This document shows, in pieces, positions 1 through 6,867 of a stretch of DNA of 64,000 bases. Position numbers and translations under genes: made by a program. This stretch comes from Microbacterium excoecariae (GTDB lineage: Bacteria > Actinomycetota > Actinomycetes > Actinomycetales > Microbacteriaceae), in NCBI RefSeq assembly GCF_011326725.1, contig NZ_JAANCO010000001.1, positions 1,426,001 through 1,490,000 on the forward strand, given 5' to 3'. Numbering within the stretch: the stretch's first letter is position 1; each line of letters begins with the position of its first letter. Under the pieces are notes generated by a model. The model was given only the letters and a program-made list of their open reading frames with translations. It did no database searches and was not told the origin of the DNA.

Positions 1-1
1 G

Positions 2-244
2 GAGCTCATCGCCGCCGAGGAAGCCCGCGATCTCTACGCCCGCGCCCTCATCATCGCCATCGACCGCCACGCGGGAGCCATCGAGCAGCTCGACACCCAC
101 CGAGCGCTGGTCCTCAGCCTCGAAACGCGCAACACCCGCCTGCTCGCCGAATGCCGTGCCCTCACCGACGCCCTCCGCACCAAAAACACCACCACCCGCG
201 CTCGCCGCGGCGGGTGGCGAGCCATGTTCACCGGACGATCGTGA
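2..244 (+). CDS. Hypothetical phage protein, 3' end only
   Basis: The reading frame is open from the window edge for 80 codons and ends in TGA at 242-244, overlapping the next start (GTGA). The visible part is Ala/Arg/Leu rich with heptad-like spacing, suggesting a coiled coil, and finishes with a basic tail. The start lies outside the window. No family recognised. Confidence 0.6.
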   Translation, partial: ELIAAEEARDLYARALIIAIDRHAGAIEQLDTHRALVLSLETRNTRLLAECRALTDALRTKNTTTRARRGGWRAMFTGRS

Positions 245-369
245 GCGAGCGCTACGTCGTCTACACCTCCCGAGGCGAGCTCGGGATCCGCACGAACGAC
301 GAAGACAAGGCCGCGCGCACCGCCTCGGAATGGGGCGGCACCTACGAGGACCAGGAGGAGCAATCATGA
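241..369 (+). CDS. Small hypothetical phage protein (42 aa)
   Basis: Starts at GTG 241, which overlaps the previous stop in a GTGA arrangement, and stops at 369, overlapping the next ATG at 366. The product is hydrophilic and rich in Glu/Thr, with no recognisable domain. Overlap on both sides suggests translational coupling within the early operon. Confidence 0.6.
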   Translation: MSERYVVYTSRGELGIRTNDEDKAARTASEWGGTYEDQEEQS

Positions 370-782
370 CGAACCGTATGAAGATCGAGCGCAAGGAAGA
401 CCTGCGCGAGGGCGACTGGGCGAAGCTCATCGTGGAGAACGATCTCGGGAAGGTGACCTGCGAGGGGAAGGTGCGCCGGAGGTACGGCCACAACTTTGTC
501 GGGGGGCCTGATCGTGGCCTGTTCCTCGACGATCCCGCCGCGACTCTCGTGGAGGCGTACCGGGAAGTGCCGCTCCCCACGGAGCCGGGACTGTACGTCG
601 CGGGTGATGATGCGCATCACCTCGGGTACGCCAACTTCTACACCCTCGGGTCCAGCGGCGAATGGTCGGCGTCTCAGTGGATGGTCCCGGTCCGCGGTGA
701 GATTGCTCGAACGCGCGCCATGAGCGCCCACGTCAACAAGGGCGGCCTCGTTCGCCTGGTGCCGGAGGGGGAGAAGCCGTGA
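366..782 (+). CDS. Hypothetical phage protein (138 aa)
   Basis: ATG at 366 follows a purine-rich SD (aggaggag at 352-359) and overlaps the preceding stop. The protein looks like a compact all-beta fold: it starts with a basic/acidic stretch (KIERKEDLREGDW), carries repeated short strands such as GLYVAGDD, and ends in a basic tail. No family recognised; part of the leftward early gene block, whose products are commonly of unknown function in actinophages. Confidence 0.65.
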   Translation: MTNRMKIERKEDLREGDWAKLIVENDLGKVTCEGKVRRRYGHNFVGGPDRGLFLDDPAATLVEAYREVPLPTEPGLYVAGDDAHHLGYANFYTLGSSGEWSASQWMVPVRGEIARTRAMSAHVNKGGLVRLVPEGEKP

Positions 783-807
783 TCACCACCCCCGCCGAGG
801 TTCACGG

Positions 808-1020
808 TCAGTCCTTGTCGCGACTCGCGTCCACGGCAATACCGATCGGGATCCCCACCGCGATGCCGATCCCCATGCCCAGAGCGAGGTTGTCGAACAC
901 CGTCAGCCCGAACATCATGCCGAGGCTGATGCCCAGCGACAGGCCGAGCGCGAGCCCCACGCTCGGCCTGCCCTCGGGCTTCCCCTCGGGCTCGCCCTCG
1001 GGGTCGTTGCTCTCGGTCAT
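808..1020 (-). CDS. Glycine-zipper small membrane protein (70 aa)
   Basis: The only gene on the minus strand in this early block. After a charged N-terminus with PEGEPEG/KPEG repeats, the rest is one or two hydrophobic helices built from GLALG, SLGIS, GIGIAVG motifs, a glycine-zipper pattern typical of small membrane proteins. There is no clear Shine-Dalgarno; TACGCT nine bases upstream of the ATG could be the -10 of a leaderless transcript. Function unknown; membrane association is inferred from composition. The plus-strand frame across this region has shadow composition. Confidence 0.6.
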   Translation of the reverse strand: MTESNDPEGEPEGKPEGRPSVGLALGLSLGISLGMMFGLTVFDNLALGMGIGIAVGIPIGIAVDASRDKD

Positions 1021-1074
1021 AGCCGAGAGCGTACGTGGACGACTCGCCCGCTACATCCCCCATGAGGAGGAGAA

Positions 1075-1536
1075 ATGACCACGCAGATGAACGCCGAACT
1101 GATCGCCGAGGCACGAGCACAGACCAATCGGCCGACGCTGGGTGTTTCCACGTGGCGGGAGCTGGACAAGGCGGTCGTGACGATCCGTCGCCTCGCGGAA
1201 GCTCTGGAAGGCGCCGAGCGCGATCGGGGCAAGGCGAAGCGAGCCGCACGGATCCTCGGCGAGCAGCTTGACCGCCTGATCCGGGACACATTCACCTGGG
1301 CCCAGATGGAACATCAGCTTGCGGACGACTATCCGCATGAGCCGGACCAGCAGATGGCGTGGGAGCGGTGCTCCGAGATAGCGGCGCGGGCGCGGGGTGA
1401 GCGGGAGCCGAGCGACGCAGAAGTAATGGCCGCGGCACGGGCCATGTATCGGCTTACGAACTCGCTCTCCATGTCGGGCGCTCGTGACCTCGCCCGTGCC
1501 GCTCTCCTCGCCGCCCAGGAGGTGCGCCGTGGCTGA
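1075..1536 (+). CDS. Hypothetical phage protein (153 aa)
   Basis: ATG 1075 is preceded by a strong SD (gaggaggag). The protein is mostly helical. Residues about 25-65 form an Arg/Ala/Leu-rich amphipathic region, and the C-terminal third is rich in Ala with an EVMAAARAMYRL motif. The stop overlaps the next GTG start by 8 bases. No function assigned; position suggests an early accessory or replication-region protein. Confidence 0.65.
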   Translation: MTTQMNAELIAEARAQTNRPTLGVSTWRELDKAVVTIRRLAEALEGAERDRGKAKRAARILGEQLDRLIRDTFTWAQMEHQLADDYPHEPDQQMAWERCSEIAARARGEREPSDAEVMAAARAMYRLTNSLSMSGARDLARAALLAAQEVRRG

Positions 1537-1831
1537 CCGGGTGACTCCCGCCGAGATGCGGGGCCGGGCGCACTCGCTTCGCAACGCCGCCCAGGACGCC
1601 GAGGAGCGCGGTCTCCCCGTTGGCGACCTTGAGATGCTCGCGTTCGTCGGGAACCTGCGCGTGGGCGCTGACGCTCTCGACCGCCTGGCCGACGTGATCG
1701 GGCACGCCGAGAAGTGGGAGAACCGCCCGCCGTCGTCTCCGTACGCGCTGGGCCTCAAGGACGCTTGGCGAACAATCCTCCGCATCGCCCTCGGGGAGTC
1801 CACCAGTAACGAAGACAGGAGCAAACCGTGA
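1529..1831 (+). CDS. Hypothetical phage protein (100 aa)
   Basis: GTG 1529 is chosen because it overlaps the previous stop and lies just after an SD (caggaggtg). The product is helical with conserved-looking acidic and leucine-rich stretches (GDLEMLAFVGNLRVGADALDRLADVI). Its stop overlaps the next GTG (GTGA at 1828). No domain recognised. Confidence 0.6.
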   Translation: MADRVTPAEMRGRAHSLRNAAQDAEERGLPVGDLEMLAFVGNLRVGADALDRLADVIGHAEKWENRPPSSPYALGLKDAWRTILRIALGESTSNEDRSKP

Positions 1832-2292
1832 GCATCAAAAACTGGACGACGACGATCTCGCCTGAGAAGACCGCTGGCGAGGTGATGGGCATGCTCAGTA
1901 AGCACGCCGCGCGTCAGATCAGCATGACCTACTCCGATGACGGTGTGCTTGCGGGTCTTTCGTTCACGCTGCGCACCGAATACGGACACAGGGAGTTTGC
2001 GCTTCCCGTCCGAGTCGAGGGAGTGATGTCGGCGATGAAGCGCGACCGTTCTATCCCAGCGAGCAAGCAAACCCCGGAGCAGGCGACGCGCGTGGCGTGG
2101 AGGATCGCGAGGGATTGGCTGGATACACAACTGGCACTCGTCGCGGCGGGGCTCGCGTCTCTAGACGAGGTGATGACGCCCTGGATGCTCGATGGCGGCG
2201 GGCGCACGATGTACGAGGTCATGCGCGATTCCGGCCTCCGTTCCATCTCGGCCGGGGAGGCCACCAACCACGAGAACCGGAGCCAGCCGTGA
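1828..2292 (+). CDS. Hypothetical phage protein (154 aa)
   Basis: Starts with GTG in a GTGA overlap with the previous gene. The N-terminal half resembles a mixed alpha/beta domain (VMGMLSKHAARQISMTY, then a GHREFALPVRVEGV strand); the C-terminal half contains ARDWLDTQLALVAAG and an MLDGGGRTMYEVM motif seen in a small phage family of unknown function. Followed by another GTGA overlap. Confidence 0.65.
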   Translation: MSIKNWTTTISPEKTAGEVMGMLSKHAARQISMTYSDDGVLAGLSFTLRTEYGHREFALPVRVEGVMSAMKRDRSIPASKQTPEQATRVAWRIARDWLDTQLALVAAGLASLDEVMTPWMLDGGGRTMYEVMRDSGLRSISAGEATNHENRSQP

Positions 2293-2447
2293 ACCTGCGC
2301 GTGAAGCGAGGAACTCGGATCACGGTCGTCATGCCGAACGGGGCGGAAACGACCTGGGAGCCGGTGAGCGACACGGACACCTCGCACGTCATCGACATCA
2401 TCGCGATGTTCGAGACAGCGGGCGACGAGGTTGGGGGTGAGCAATGA
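2289..2447 (+). CDS. Small hypothetical phage protein (52 aa)
   Basis: GTG 2289 overlaps the previous stop. Encodes a short protein with a beta-rich start (RGTRITVVMPNG) and an acidic C-terminus. The stop overlaps the following ATG at 2444 (ATGA). No family recognised; coupling at both ends supports it being translated. Confidence 0.55.
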   Translation: MNLRVKRGTRITVVMPNGAETTWEPVSDTDTSHVIDIIAMFETAGDEVGGEQ

Positions 2448-2896
2448 ACCGCATCGAGGAGGCACGCGCCCGTGTGCAGCGGGCCGAGGAAGCGCTCGCC
2501 GCCTGGGATGACGCCCACCAGCTCACCCCCATCGACCCGGGCATGCAGTCCAGGCGGTTCCATGTGCCGCAGGCGAGGCTAGACAAGGAACTAGCGACCT
2601 ACCTCAACCGGGTGCGCCAGGAGAACACGGAACGCGCTCTGCTCGTGGGGGAGATCGAGAAGGCGAAGCGTGCCGCGCGCGTAGCCGAGATCCCTTCGGA
2701 ACCGGTCGATCCGGCCGCGTTGAAGGGTGCGATCGCGGTGATGGTCGTGACGCGCGGGCATGCCGAGTGGCATCGCGTGATTCGAGTCAACAAGACCACG
2801 GTGACGTGCTGGGCTCCGCCGGGGTTCGACCAGCCTCGCCACCCGCATAGCCGCATCTACGCCGTGCGTCACGAGGCTGGGGGACACGATGCCTGA
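2444..2896 (+). CDS. Hypothetical coiled-coil phage protein (150 aa)
   Basis: Residues 1-35 and 45-85 are charged, Ala/Glu/Arg-rich helices likely to form a coiled coil. The C-terminal 60 residues look like a small beta-barrel (AIAVMVVTRGHAEWHRVIRVN, TVTCWAPPG) reminiscent of an SH3-like or KOW-like fold. Function unknown. Starts in an ATGA overlap and ends overlapping the next ATG at 2889. Confidence 0.65.
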   Translation: MNRIEEARARVQRAEEALAAWDDAHQLTPIDPGMQSRRFHVPQARLDKELATYLNRVRQENTERALLVGEIEKAKRAARVAEIPSEPVDPAALKGAIAVMVVTRGHAEWHRVIRVNKTTVTCWAPPGFDQPRHPHSRIYAVRHEAGGHDA

Positions 2897-3878
2897 CGCC
2901 CCCATCACTACGCCCCGCCGGCCCTACCCGCGCGCTCGCCGCGGGCTGCGCATCCCTGAGCTCGCGAAGTTCTACGTCGTCTACTACCCGGAGACGTGGA
3001 CTCTCAAGGTCGGGCGCGCTTGGCGCGAGCACCGGCTGAACGACCACGAGGCGCACGGTGCGGAGATCCGCTGGTACTGGGAGGACGTGCCCGCCTCGTG
3101 GGAGGCCGGCGCCCTCGCGGTGCTGCACGAGTGGTTCGAGCCGCGCTTCCGCTCGCGCGCCGACGCCGCGTACGTGCTGCCGCACGAGGGCAAGGGGTGG
3201 ACCGAGTGCTTCACGGTCCCGCCCGAGGCGGTGGACATCGCCGTCGACATGATCATCCACGAAGGGATTAACCGCTATGCGCCAGGGCCAACGCCTGCAG
3301 CTCTCGCCCGACGAGCTGACCGACGACGACATGCTGATGATGTCGTCGCAGGTTCGGTTCCTGGCGATCGTCCTGAGGTGGCGGGCGATGCCGTCGGGCG
3401 AGGCGCGGCTGATGCTGCCGGCGCTGAAGGGGATGTTCTTCCCGGTGGACCCGTACGTGACGACGGACACGCTCACGACCGACGTGATGGAGCTCGAATC
3501 GATCGGGTTTCTGCGCACGTTCGTCGGCGGCGACGGGCTCGAGTACTACCGGATCGCGCGGCCTGTCGAGGGCGAGACGGCCACGGGGGAGGACCCGCCG
3601 CCCGCGTCGCACGGCCCATTCATAGGGTCGGTAGGGAGAGAGAAGAGAGAGAGTGCGCGCGAGCGAGAGGGCGAGCGACGCGAGGGCCGGCCCCGTGCTC
3701 AGCTGAACGATCCAGGACCGCCACCGGCTCGCTTCTGTCCGGACCACGCGTCCACTGGGGGATCCGCTGGGGAACCGTGTGTTCGATGCCGGGACGCGCG
3801 GATGGAGTTCATGGCTTGGAACTACAACCGCACCAGCTGGATGGCCGCCCGCAACGCACCGCGCTTCGAGGAGGATAG
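2889..3878 (+). CDS. GIY-YIG/T5orf172-like protein with anomalous C-terminal read-through
   Basis: Residues about 25-130 match the T5orf172 branch of the GIY-YIG nuclease fold: a YVVYYPETWTLKVGRAWR start and a hydrophobic C-terminal helix. From about position 3280 the frame overlaps the next gene (3277) by some 600 bases. There the composition turns into Arg/Gly/Asp-rich sequence typical of an out-of-frame translation. The functional gene probably ended near 3270; a TAA sits one frame away at 3269-3271, so a one-base change, sequencing error or lost stop would explain the extension. Possible role: phage-encoded nuclease or DNA-binding protein. Confidence 0.5.
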   Translation: MPDAPITTPRRPYPRARRGLRIPELAKFYVVYYPETWTLKVGRAWREHRLNDHEAHGAEIRWYWEDVPASWEAGALAVLHEWFEPRFRSRADAAYVLPHEGKGWTECFTVPPEAVDIAVDMIIHEGINRYAPGPTPAALARRADRRRHADDVVAGSVPGDRPEVAGDAVGRGAADAAGAEGDVLPGGPVRDDGHAHDRRDGARIDRVSAHVRRRRRARVLPDRAACRGRDGHGGGPAARVARPIHRVGREREERECARARGRATRGPAPCSAERSRTATGSLLSGPRVHWGIRWGTVCSMPGRADGVHGLELQPHQLDGRPQRTALRGG

Positions 3879-3888
3879 CGATGACTGA
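3277..3888 (+). CDS. Probable replication-region HTH DNA-binding protein (203 aa)
   Basis: ATG 3277 follows the SD gaaggga (3261-3267). The N-terminal 95 residues have a winged-helix character (LTTDVMELESIGFLRTF), a layout found in actinophage HTH/replication-initiation proteins. A long Glu/Arg repeat linker (about residues 125-150) is encoded by GA-rich DNA. The C-terminus carries a zinc-ribbon-like CPDH...CVRCRDARMEFMAW motif. Probable role in initiating phage DNA replication, by family resemblance. Its stop overlaps the next start at 3881. Confidence 0.65.
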   Translation: MRQGQRLQLSPDELTDDDMLMMSSQVRFLAIVLRWRAMPSGEARLMLPALKGMFFPVDPYVTTDTLTTDVMELESIGFLRTFVGGDGLEYYRIARPVEGETATGEDPPPASHGPFIGSVGREKRESAREREGERREGRPRAQLNDPGPPPARFCPDHASTGGSAGEPCVRCRDARMEFMAWNYNRTSWMAARNAPRFEEDSDD

Positions 3889-4540
3889 TCTGAAGCCGAT
3901 GCCGGGGGACTGGGGCTCCTGGGTCGAACGCCTGCGGTGGCACGTTGATCTCGTTCCTGGCCTCCTCGAGGCGATGCGCGAGCACATGCACCCGGTCGGT
4001 GCCGCCGTCTACGACCGCGAGCTCGTCTCGGGCTCGGGTGCCGAGGGGTCGCCGGCTCCGCTCCGGGTCGAGGCCGTCGACGACGCCGACGCGCTGTGGC
4101 GGGAGTTGCTCGAGCTGCAGGACGTCGTGGAGCGGTGGCTTGAGGGTGAGCGTGCCGACAGGTACGGCGAGGAACTCGCGCTCCGCATGGCGATCCGTGC
4201 GGAGCGCACCGAGTCCACGCCACGCGGTGAGCTGTCGTCGTCGATGACCGGCGCGGCCGTTCGGCTGCGGGGGTTCGAGATCACCGGCTACCTGCTCGAG
4301 CACGCCGAGGCGATCGAGATGCGCGGGGAGCTTCGAGCGGCCGCCGAGCTGCTGTTCGAGCTCGTCCGGCGGATGCGGGCGAAGTACGCGCCCTCAGCTC
4401 GACGCGCACACCGCCGCCGATGCACCACCTGCGGGGACGTGGCCGTGGTCGTCGAGTGGGCCGAGCTCATCACTCGGACGCGTGCCGTCGGGGTCGGGCG
4501 CTGCACCGAGTGCGGCCAGACGTACGTGGCGCAGGCATGA
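3881..4540 (+). CDS. Zinc-ribbon phage protein (219 aa)
   Basis: Start ATG 3881 overlaps the previous stop and has an SD (gaggaggat). Residues 1-180 are helical and acidic; the C-terminal 40 residues hold two CxxC pairs (CTTCGD and CTECGQ) spaced about 27 residues apart, a classic zinc ribbon suggesting nucleic-acid or protein binding. The stop overlaps the next ATG (ATGA at 4537). Precise role unknown. Confidence 0.65.
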   Translation: MTDLKPMPGDWGSWVERLRWHVDLVPGLLEAMREHMHPVGAAVYDRELVSGSGAEGSPAPLRVEAVDDADALWRELLELQDVVERWLEGERADRYGEELALRMAIRAERTESTPRGELSSSMTGAAVRLRGFEITGYLLEHAEAIEMRGELRAAAELLFELVRRMRAKYAPSARRAHRRRCTTCGDVAVVVEWAELITRTRAVGVGRCTECGQTYVAQA

Positions 4541-4755
4541 GCGAGGCACGCATGGTGACGTTCCGTCAGGCAACGAAGCTCGTACGCCGCGATGTCCGCA
4601 CGCTCCATCGCTGGCGAGTCGCTGGCATGGAGACGTCGTTCGACGATCGCGGCCGCCGCGTCGTCCGCGAGGACGAGCTTCGACGCCACCAGCGTGCGCA
4701 CCTTCGCGCGAACCCGATCGTCCGCCAACGCTTGCGACACGCCGAGTCTGCGTAG
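4537..4755 (+). CDS. MerR/excisionase-like HTH protein (72 aa)
   Basis: Coupled to the upstream gene by an ATGA overlap. Residues 6-60 read as a MerR-type winged HTH: VTFRQATKLVRRDVRTLHRWRV, then a GMETSFDDRGRRVV wing and a basic C-terminal helix. Such small proteins act as excisionases or repressors. It is the last gene before terminator 4812-4843. Confidence 0.6.
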   Translation: MSEARMVTFRQATKLVRRDVRTLHRWRVAGMETSFDDRGRRVVREDELRRHQRAHLRANPIVRQRLRHAESA

Positions 4756-4811
4756 GCGCTTGCGCGATCCCCGTTGTCACACCCCATCCTTATTGTGAGC
4801 GCGAATTGTGG

Positions 4812-4843
4812 AAGCCCGGGACCTGACGCAGGCCCGGGCTTTT
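4812..4843 (+). terminator. Intrinsic terminator ending the early operon
   Basis: Stem AAGCCCGGG/CCCGGGCTT with an inner CCTG/CAGG stem, triloop ACG and a one-base A bulge, followed by TTTT. Strong rho-independent terminator after 4537-4755. Confidence 0.85.
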
Positions 4844-4867
4844 GCATGGGCTCAGAGGGACAGGGGA

Positions 4868-4900
4868 ACGCCCCGACGTCGCGCGAGCGCGTCGGGGCGT
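4868..4900 (+). repeat. 11-bp inverted repeat upstream of HNH gene
   Basis: Perfect arms ACGCCCCGACG and CGTCGGGGCGT separated by 11 bases, without a T-run. Lies 25 bases upstream of the HNH start, so it could be a leader hairpin or a second, weaker terminator. Confidence 0.6.
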
Positions 4901-4924
4901 GTCTCGCCCAGAGGAGGAGCCGCC

Positions 4925-5227
4925 GTGGACTCAGGAGCCATCGTCCCCGAATGGGGAGGACGCCGAGCCCAGGAAGCGCTGCGCCAGGTGAAGGCCATCG
5001 GCCGCCGCCGGCGCACACCCTGCGTCGAGTGCGACCAGCCGATCGACTACTCGCTCGTGAAGCCACACCCGCACGCCTGCACAGTGCAGCACGTGAAGTC
5101 CCGCAAACGCTTCCCTCACCTCACATGGGATCCCAGCAACTGGGCCCCGTGTCACGCATCCTGCAACTACTCCGCTGGCCCCGACGGTGACCGGCTCGAG
5201 CTCGGCGCGACGTCGAACGATTGGTAA
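4925..5227 (+). CDS. Phage HNH endonuclease (100 aa)
   Basis: GTG 4925 follows the SD gaggaggag. The protein has the Cys/His frame of HNH nucleases: CVECDQ, then H-ACTVQHVKSRKRF and WAPCHASCN. Small HNH proteins next to terminase genes are needed for cos-type packaging cleavage in phages such as HK97, where they cooperate with TerL. Here it lies three genes upstream of the small terminase, consistent with a cohesive-end packaging module (inference). Confidence 0.85.
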   Translation: MDSGAIVPEWGGRRAQEALRQVKAIGRRRRTPCVECDQPIDYSLVKPHPHACTVQHVKSRKRFPHLTWDPSNWAPCHASCNYSAGPDGDRLELGATSNDW

Positions 5228-5231
5228 CCCC

Positions 5232-5672
5232 ATGGACCGCATGATTGGCCGAGCACTCGACCTTGCGCCGGACAACCCGCATCGCGAGCGCATTGCATCC
5301 AACGAGGAATCGCGGGCGGGGCTCGAACCTACCGGCTACCGCGACGGCGCGGTGCACGTCATCACCGGCAACCGCCAGCACGGAAAGACAACCCTCGCGC
5401 TGACGTGGCTTCTCGAGCCCGACGCCCCGCCTCGTGTCCTCATCACGAGGACCCGCGAGCAAGCGAGACTGCTCAAGCACGCGGCCGGCCTGGCGCTATC
5501 CGATCCGCGGATCCTGTCCTATCGCGAAGTGCAGAACGCCCGGCATGATCGTCGAGCGCCCGTGCAATACGGCATCGACGAGAGCCTCGACATCCTCACC
5601 GGCCTACTCGGGCTCCCCGAACCGCCACATCTCATCACCGTGACCACCGCCACCGACCAGCAAGCAGGCTGA
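5232..5672 (+). CDS. Small P-loop protein (146 aa)
   Basis: ATG 5232 lies four bases after the HNH stop. Residues about 38-50 form a Walker A motif (ITGNRQHGKTTLAL), followed by VLITRT that could be the next strand. No clear Walker B follows and the protein is too short for a complete AAA domain. It could be a minimal ATP-binding partner of the packaging or replication machinery; no function is established. Confidence 0.6.
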   Translation: MDRMIGRALDLAPDNPHRERIASNEESRAGLEPTGYRDGAVHVITGNRQHGKTTLALTWLLEPDAPPRVLITRTREQARLLKHAAGLALSDPRILSYREVQNARHDRRAPVQYGIDESLDILTGLLGLPEPPHLITVTTATDQQAG

Positions 5673-5843
5673 CCGCTCGCACCCTCGCCTCCCCGCGTCC
5701 CAGGAAAATCTGGGCGCGGGGAGGCCGGACAGGGCGCGCGGGGCATCCCCTCTCCCCCCGGCACCGCGAGGGGGGTACCCCTCGAGCACCGAGCCTGGCC
5801 CCGAAAGTGCACCCGACCAGGGGAAACCTGACGGAGGTGTTCG

Positions 5844-6272
5844 ATGCGCGACCGCGAGCAGATCCGCCGCATGTTCGAGACCGCCGGCACCATCCGGGGC
5901 ACCGCTCGCGAGCTACGGGCCGACCGCAACACGATCCGCCGGGCCCTCGCGCCCGGCGCCCGCGACCGATACCACCGGCCGTTGATGGCGGACGAGTACG
6001 AGCCCGCAGTCCGCGACGTGCTCGCCGACCACCCGCGGCTCACAGTCCCGCAGGTCGCCGAGATCATCGAGTGGCCCGGCGCCCGGCGCACGCTTGCGAA
6101 GCTCGTCGCCCGGATCCGGCCGCTCATGCTCGAGCGCGAAACCGAGCACCTCGCCCGCCCGCAGGTCGGCACCGTCAACCTCGGCCGCATGAGCGTCGGC
6201 CGCGCCTCCGCAGGCGCACTCGCAATCGGGAGGATCCGTGGCCGCAAGAAAGCAGGACTTCCCGAAGCCTGA
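5844..6272 (+). CDS. HTH protein upstream of terminase (142 aa)
   Basis: ATG 5844 follows SD acggaggtg. Residues 1-35 form a helix-turn-helix resembling the N-terminal HTH of IS21-type proteins (QIRRMFETAGTIRGTARELRA, then DRNTIRRAL). The remainder contains a second possible HTH (LTVPQVAEIIEW). Overlaps the small terminase start by 35 bases. It may be a DNA-recognition component of packaging or a regulator; no catalytic residues are present. Confidence 0.65.
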   Translation: MRDREQIRRMFETAGTIRGTARELRADRNTIRRALAPGARDRYHRPLMADEYEPAVRDVLADHPRLTVPQVAEIIEWPGARRTLAKLVARIRPLMLERETEHLARPQVGTVNLGRMSVGRASAGALAIGRIRGRKKAGLPEA

Positions 6273-6867
6273 CCACCTCGTCGACGAGGTCGCCGAGATC
6301 TGGGACGAGACCGTCGCACGCGGCCGCATCGCCCCGAACGTCTCCCCGGCACTCCTCGAGGCGTACTGCACCCTCGTGGTGCGCTGGCGCGAAGCCGCCG
6401 GGAAGATCGCGGAGGAGGGGCTCGTCGTCGACGGCGGCGAGAAGAAAGGCGCCATCGTCCACCCGGCGCTCGCCGCGGAGCGCCAGCTCAGTGCGCAGCT
6501 GAAGGAATGGTCGCCGTTGGTCAACCGGCCGACGAAGCCTGGTCGCAAGTCGGGGCCGATGTACGACGCGACGAAGGCGTCGATCGCCGCTGCAGGGCTC
6601 GCCGACAACCCCAAGTTCGAGGGCGCATGCCTCGCCGTCACGACGCAAGCGTGGCTGATCGACGAGGCGCAGCGCGCCGGCCTCGAGGAGCTGCAGAAGG
6701 CCGCGTACGTGCTGATCCCGTCGTACGTGAAGGGCTGCGCTGAGCTGCAGATCACGCCAGCGTCGCTGCCGCCCGAGGTCGGAAAGCAGGTGACCGGTGA
6801 CGCCAAGATCACCAAGTTCCGCGCCGCGGCCGCGATCCGCCGAGAGCAAGCCTCGGCCGCGAGCTAG
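6238..6867 (+). CDS. terS: Terminase small subunit, P27-like
   Basis: GTG 6238 overlaps the upstream gene and has a purine-rich SD (gggagg). The middle of the 209-aa protein shows the P27-family signature, an IVHPALAAERQLSAQLKEW block preceded by helices. The small subunit binds the packaging site and recruits the large terminase, encoded immediately downstream. Somewhat longer than the usual 150-170 aa because of a C-terminal helical extension. Confidence 0.75.
   Translation: MAARKQDFPKPDHLVDEVAEIWDETVARGRIAPNVSPALLEAYCTLVVRWREAAGKIAEEGLVVDGGEKKGAIVHPALAAERQLSAQLKEWSPLVNRPTKPGRKSGPMYDATKASIAAAGLADNPKFEGACLAVTTQAWLIDEAQRAGLEELQKAAYVLIPSYVKGCAELQITPASLPPEVGKQVTGDAKITKFRAAAAIRREQASAAS

Noticed and set aside
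779..1078. Plus-strand open frame opposite the 808-1020 gene
   Set aside because: Composition (Pro/Arg/Ser-rich) and lack of SD suggest a shadow of the minus-strand glycine-zipper gene.
3630..3690. GA-rich microsatellite as an origin or binding site
   Set aside because: It encodes the Glu/Arg linker of the HTH protein in frame, so coding explains it without an extra function.
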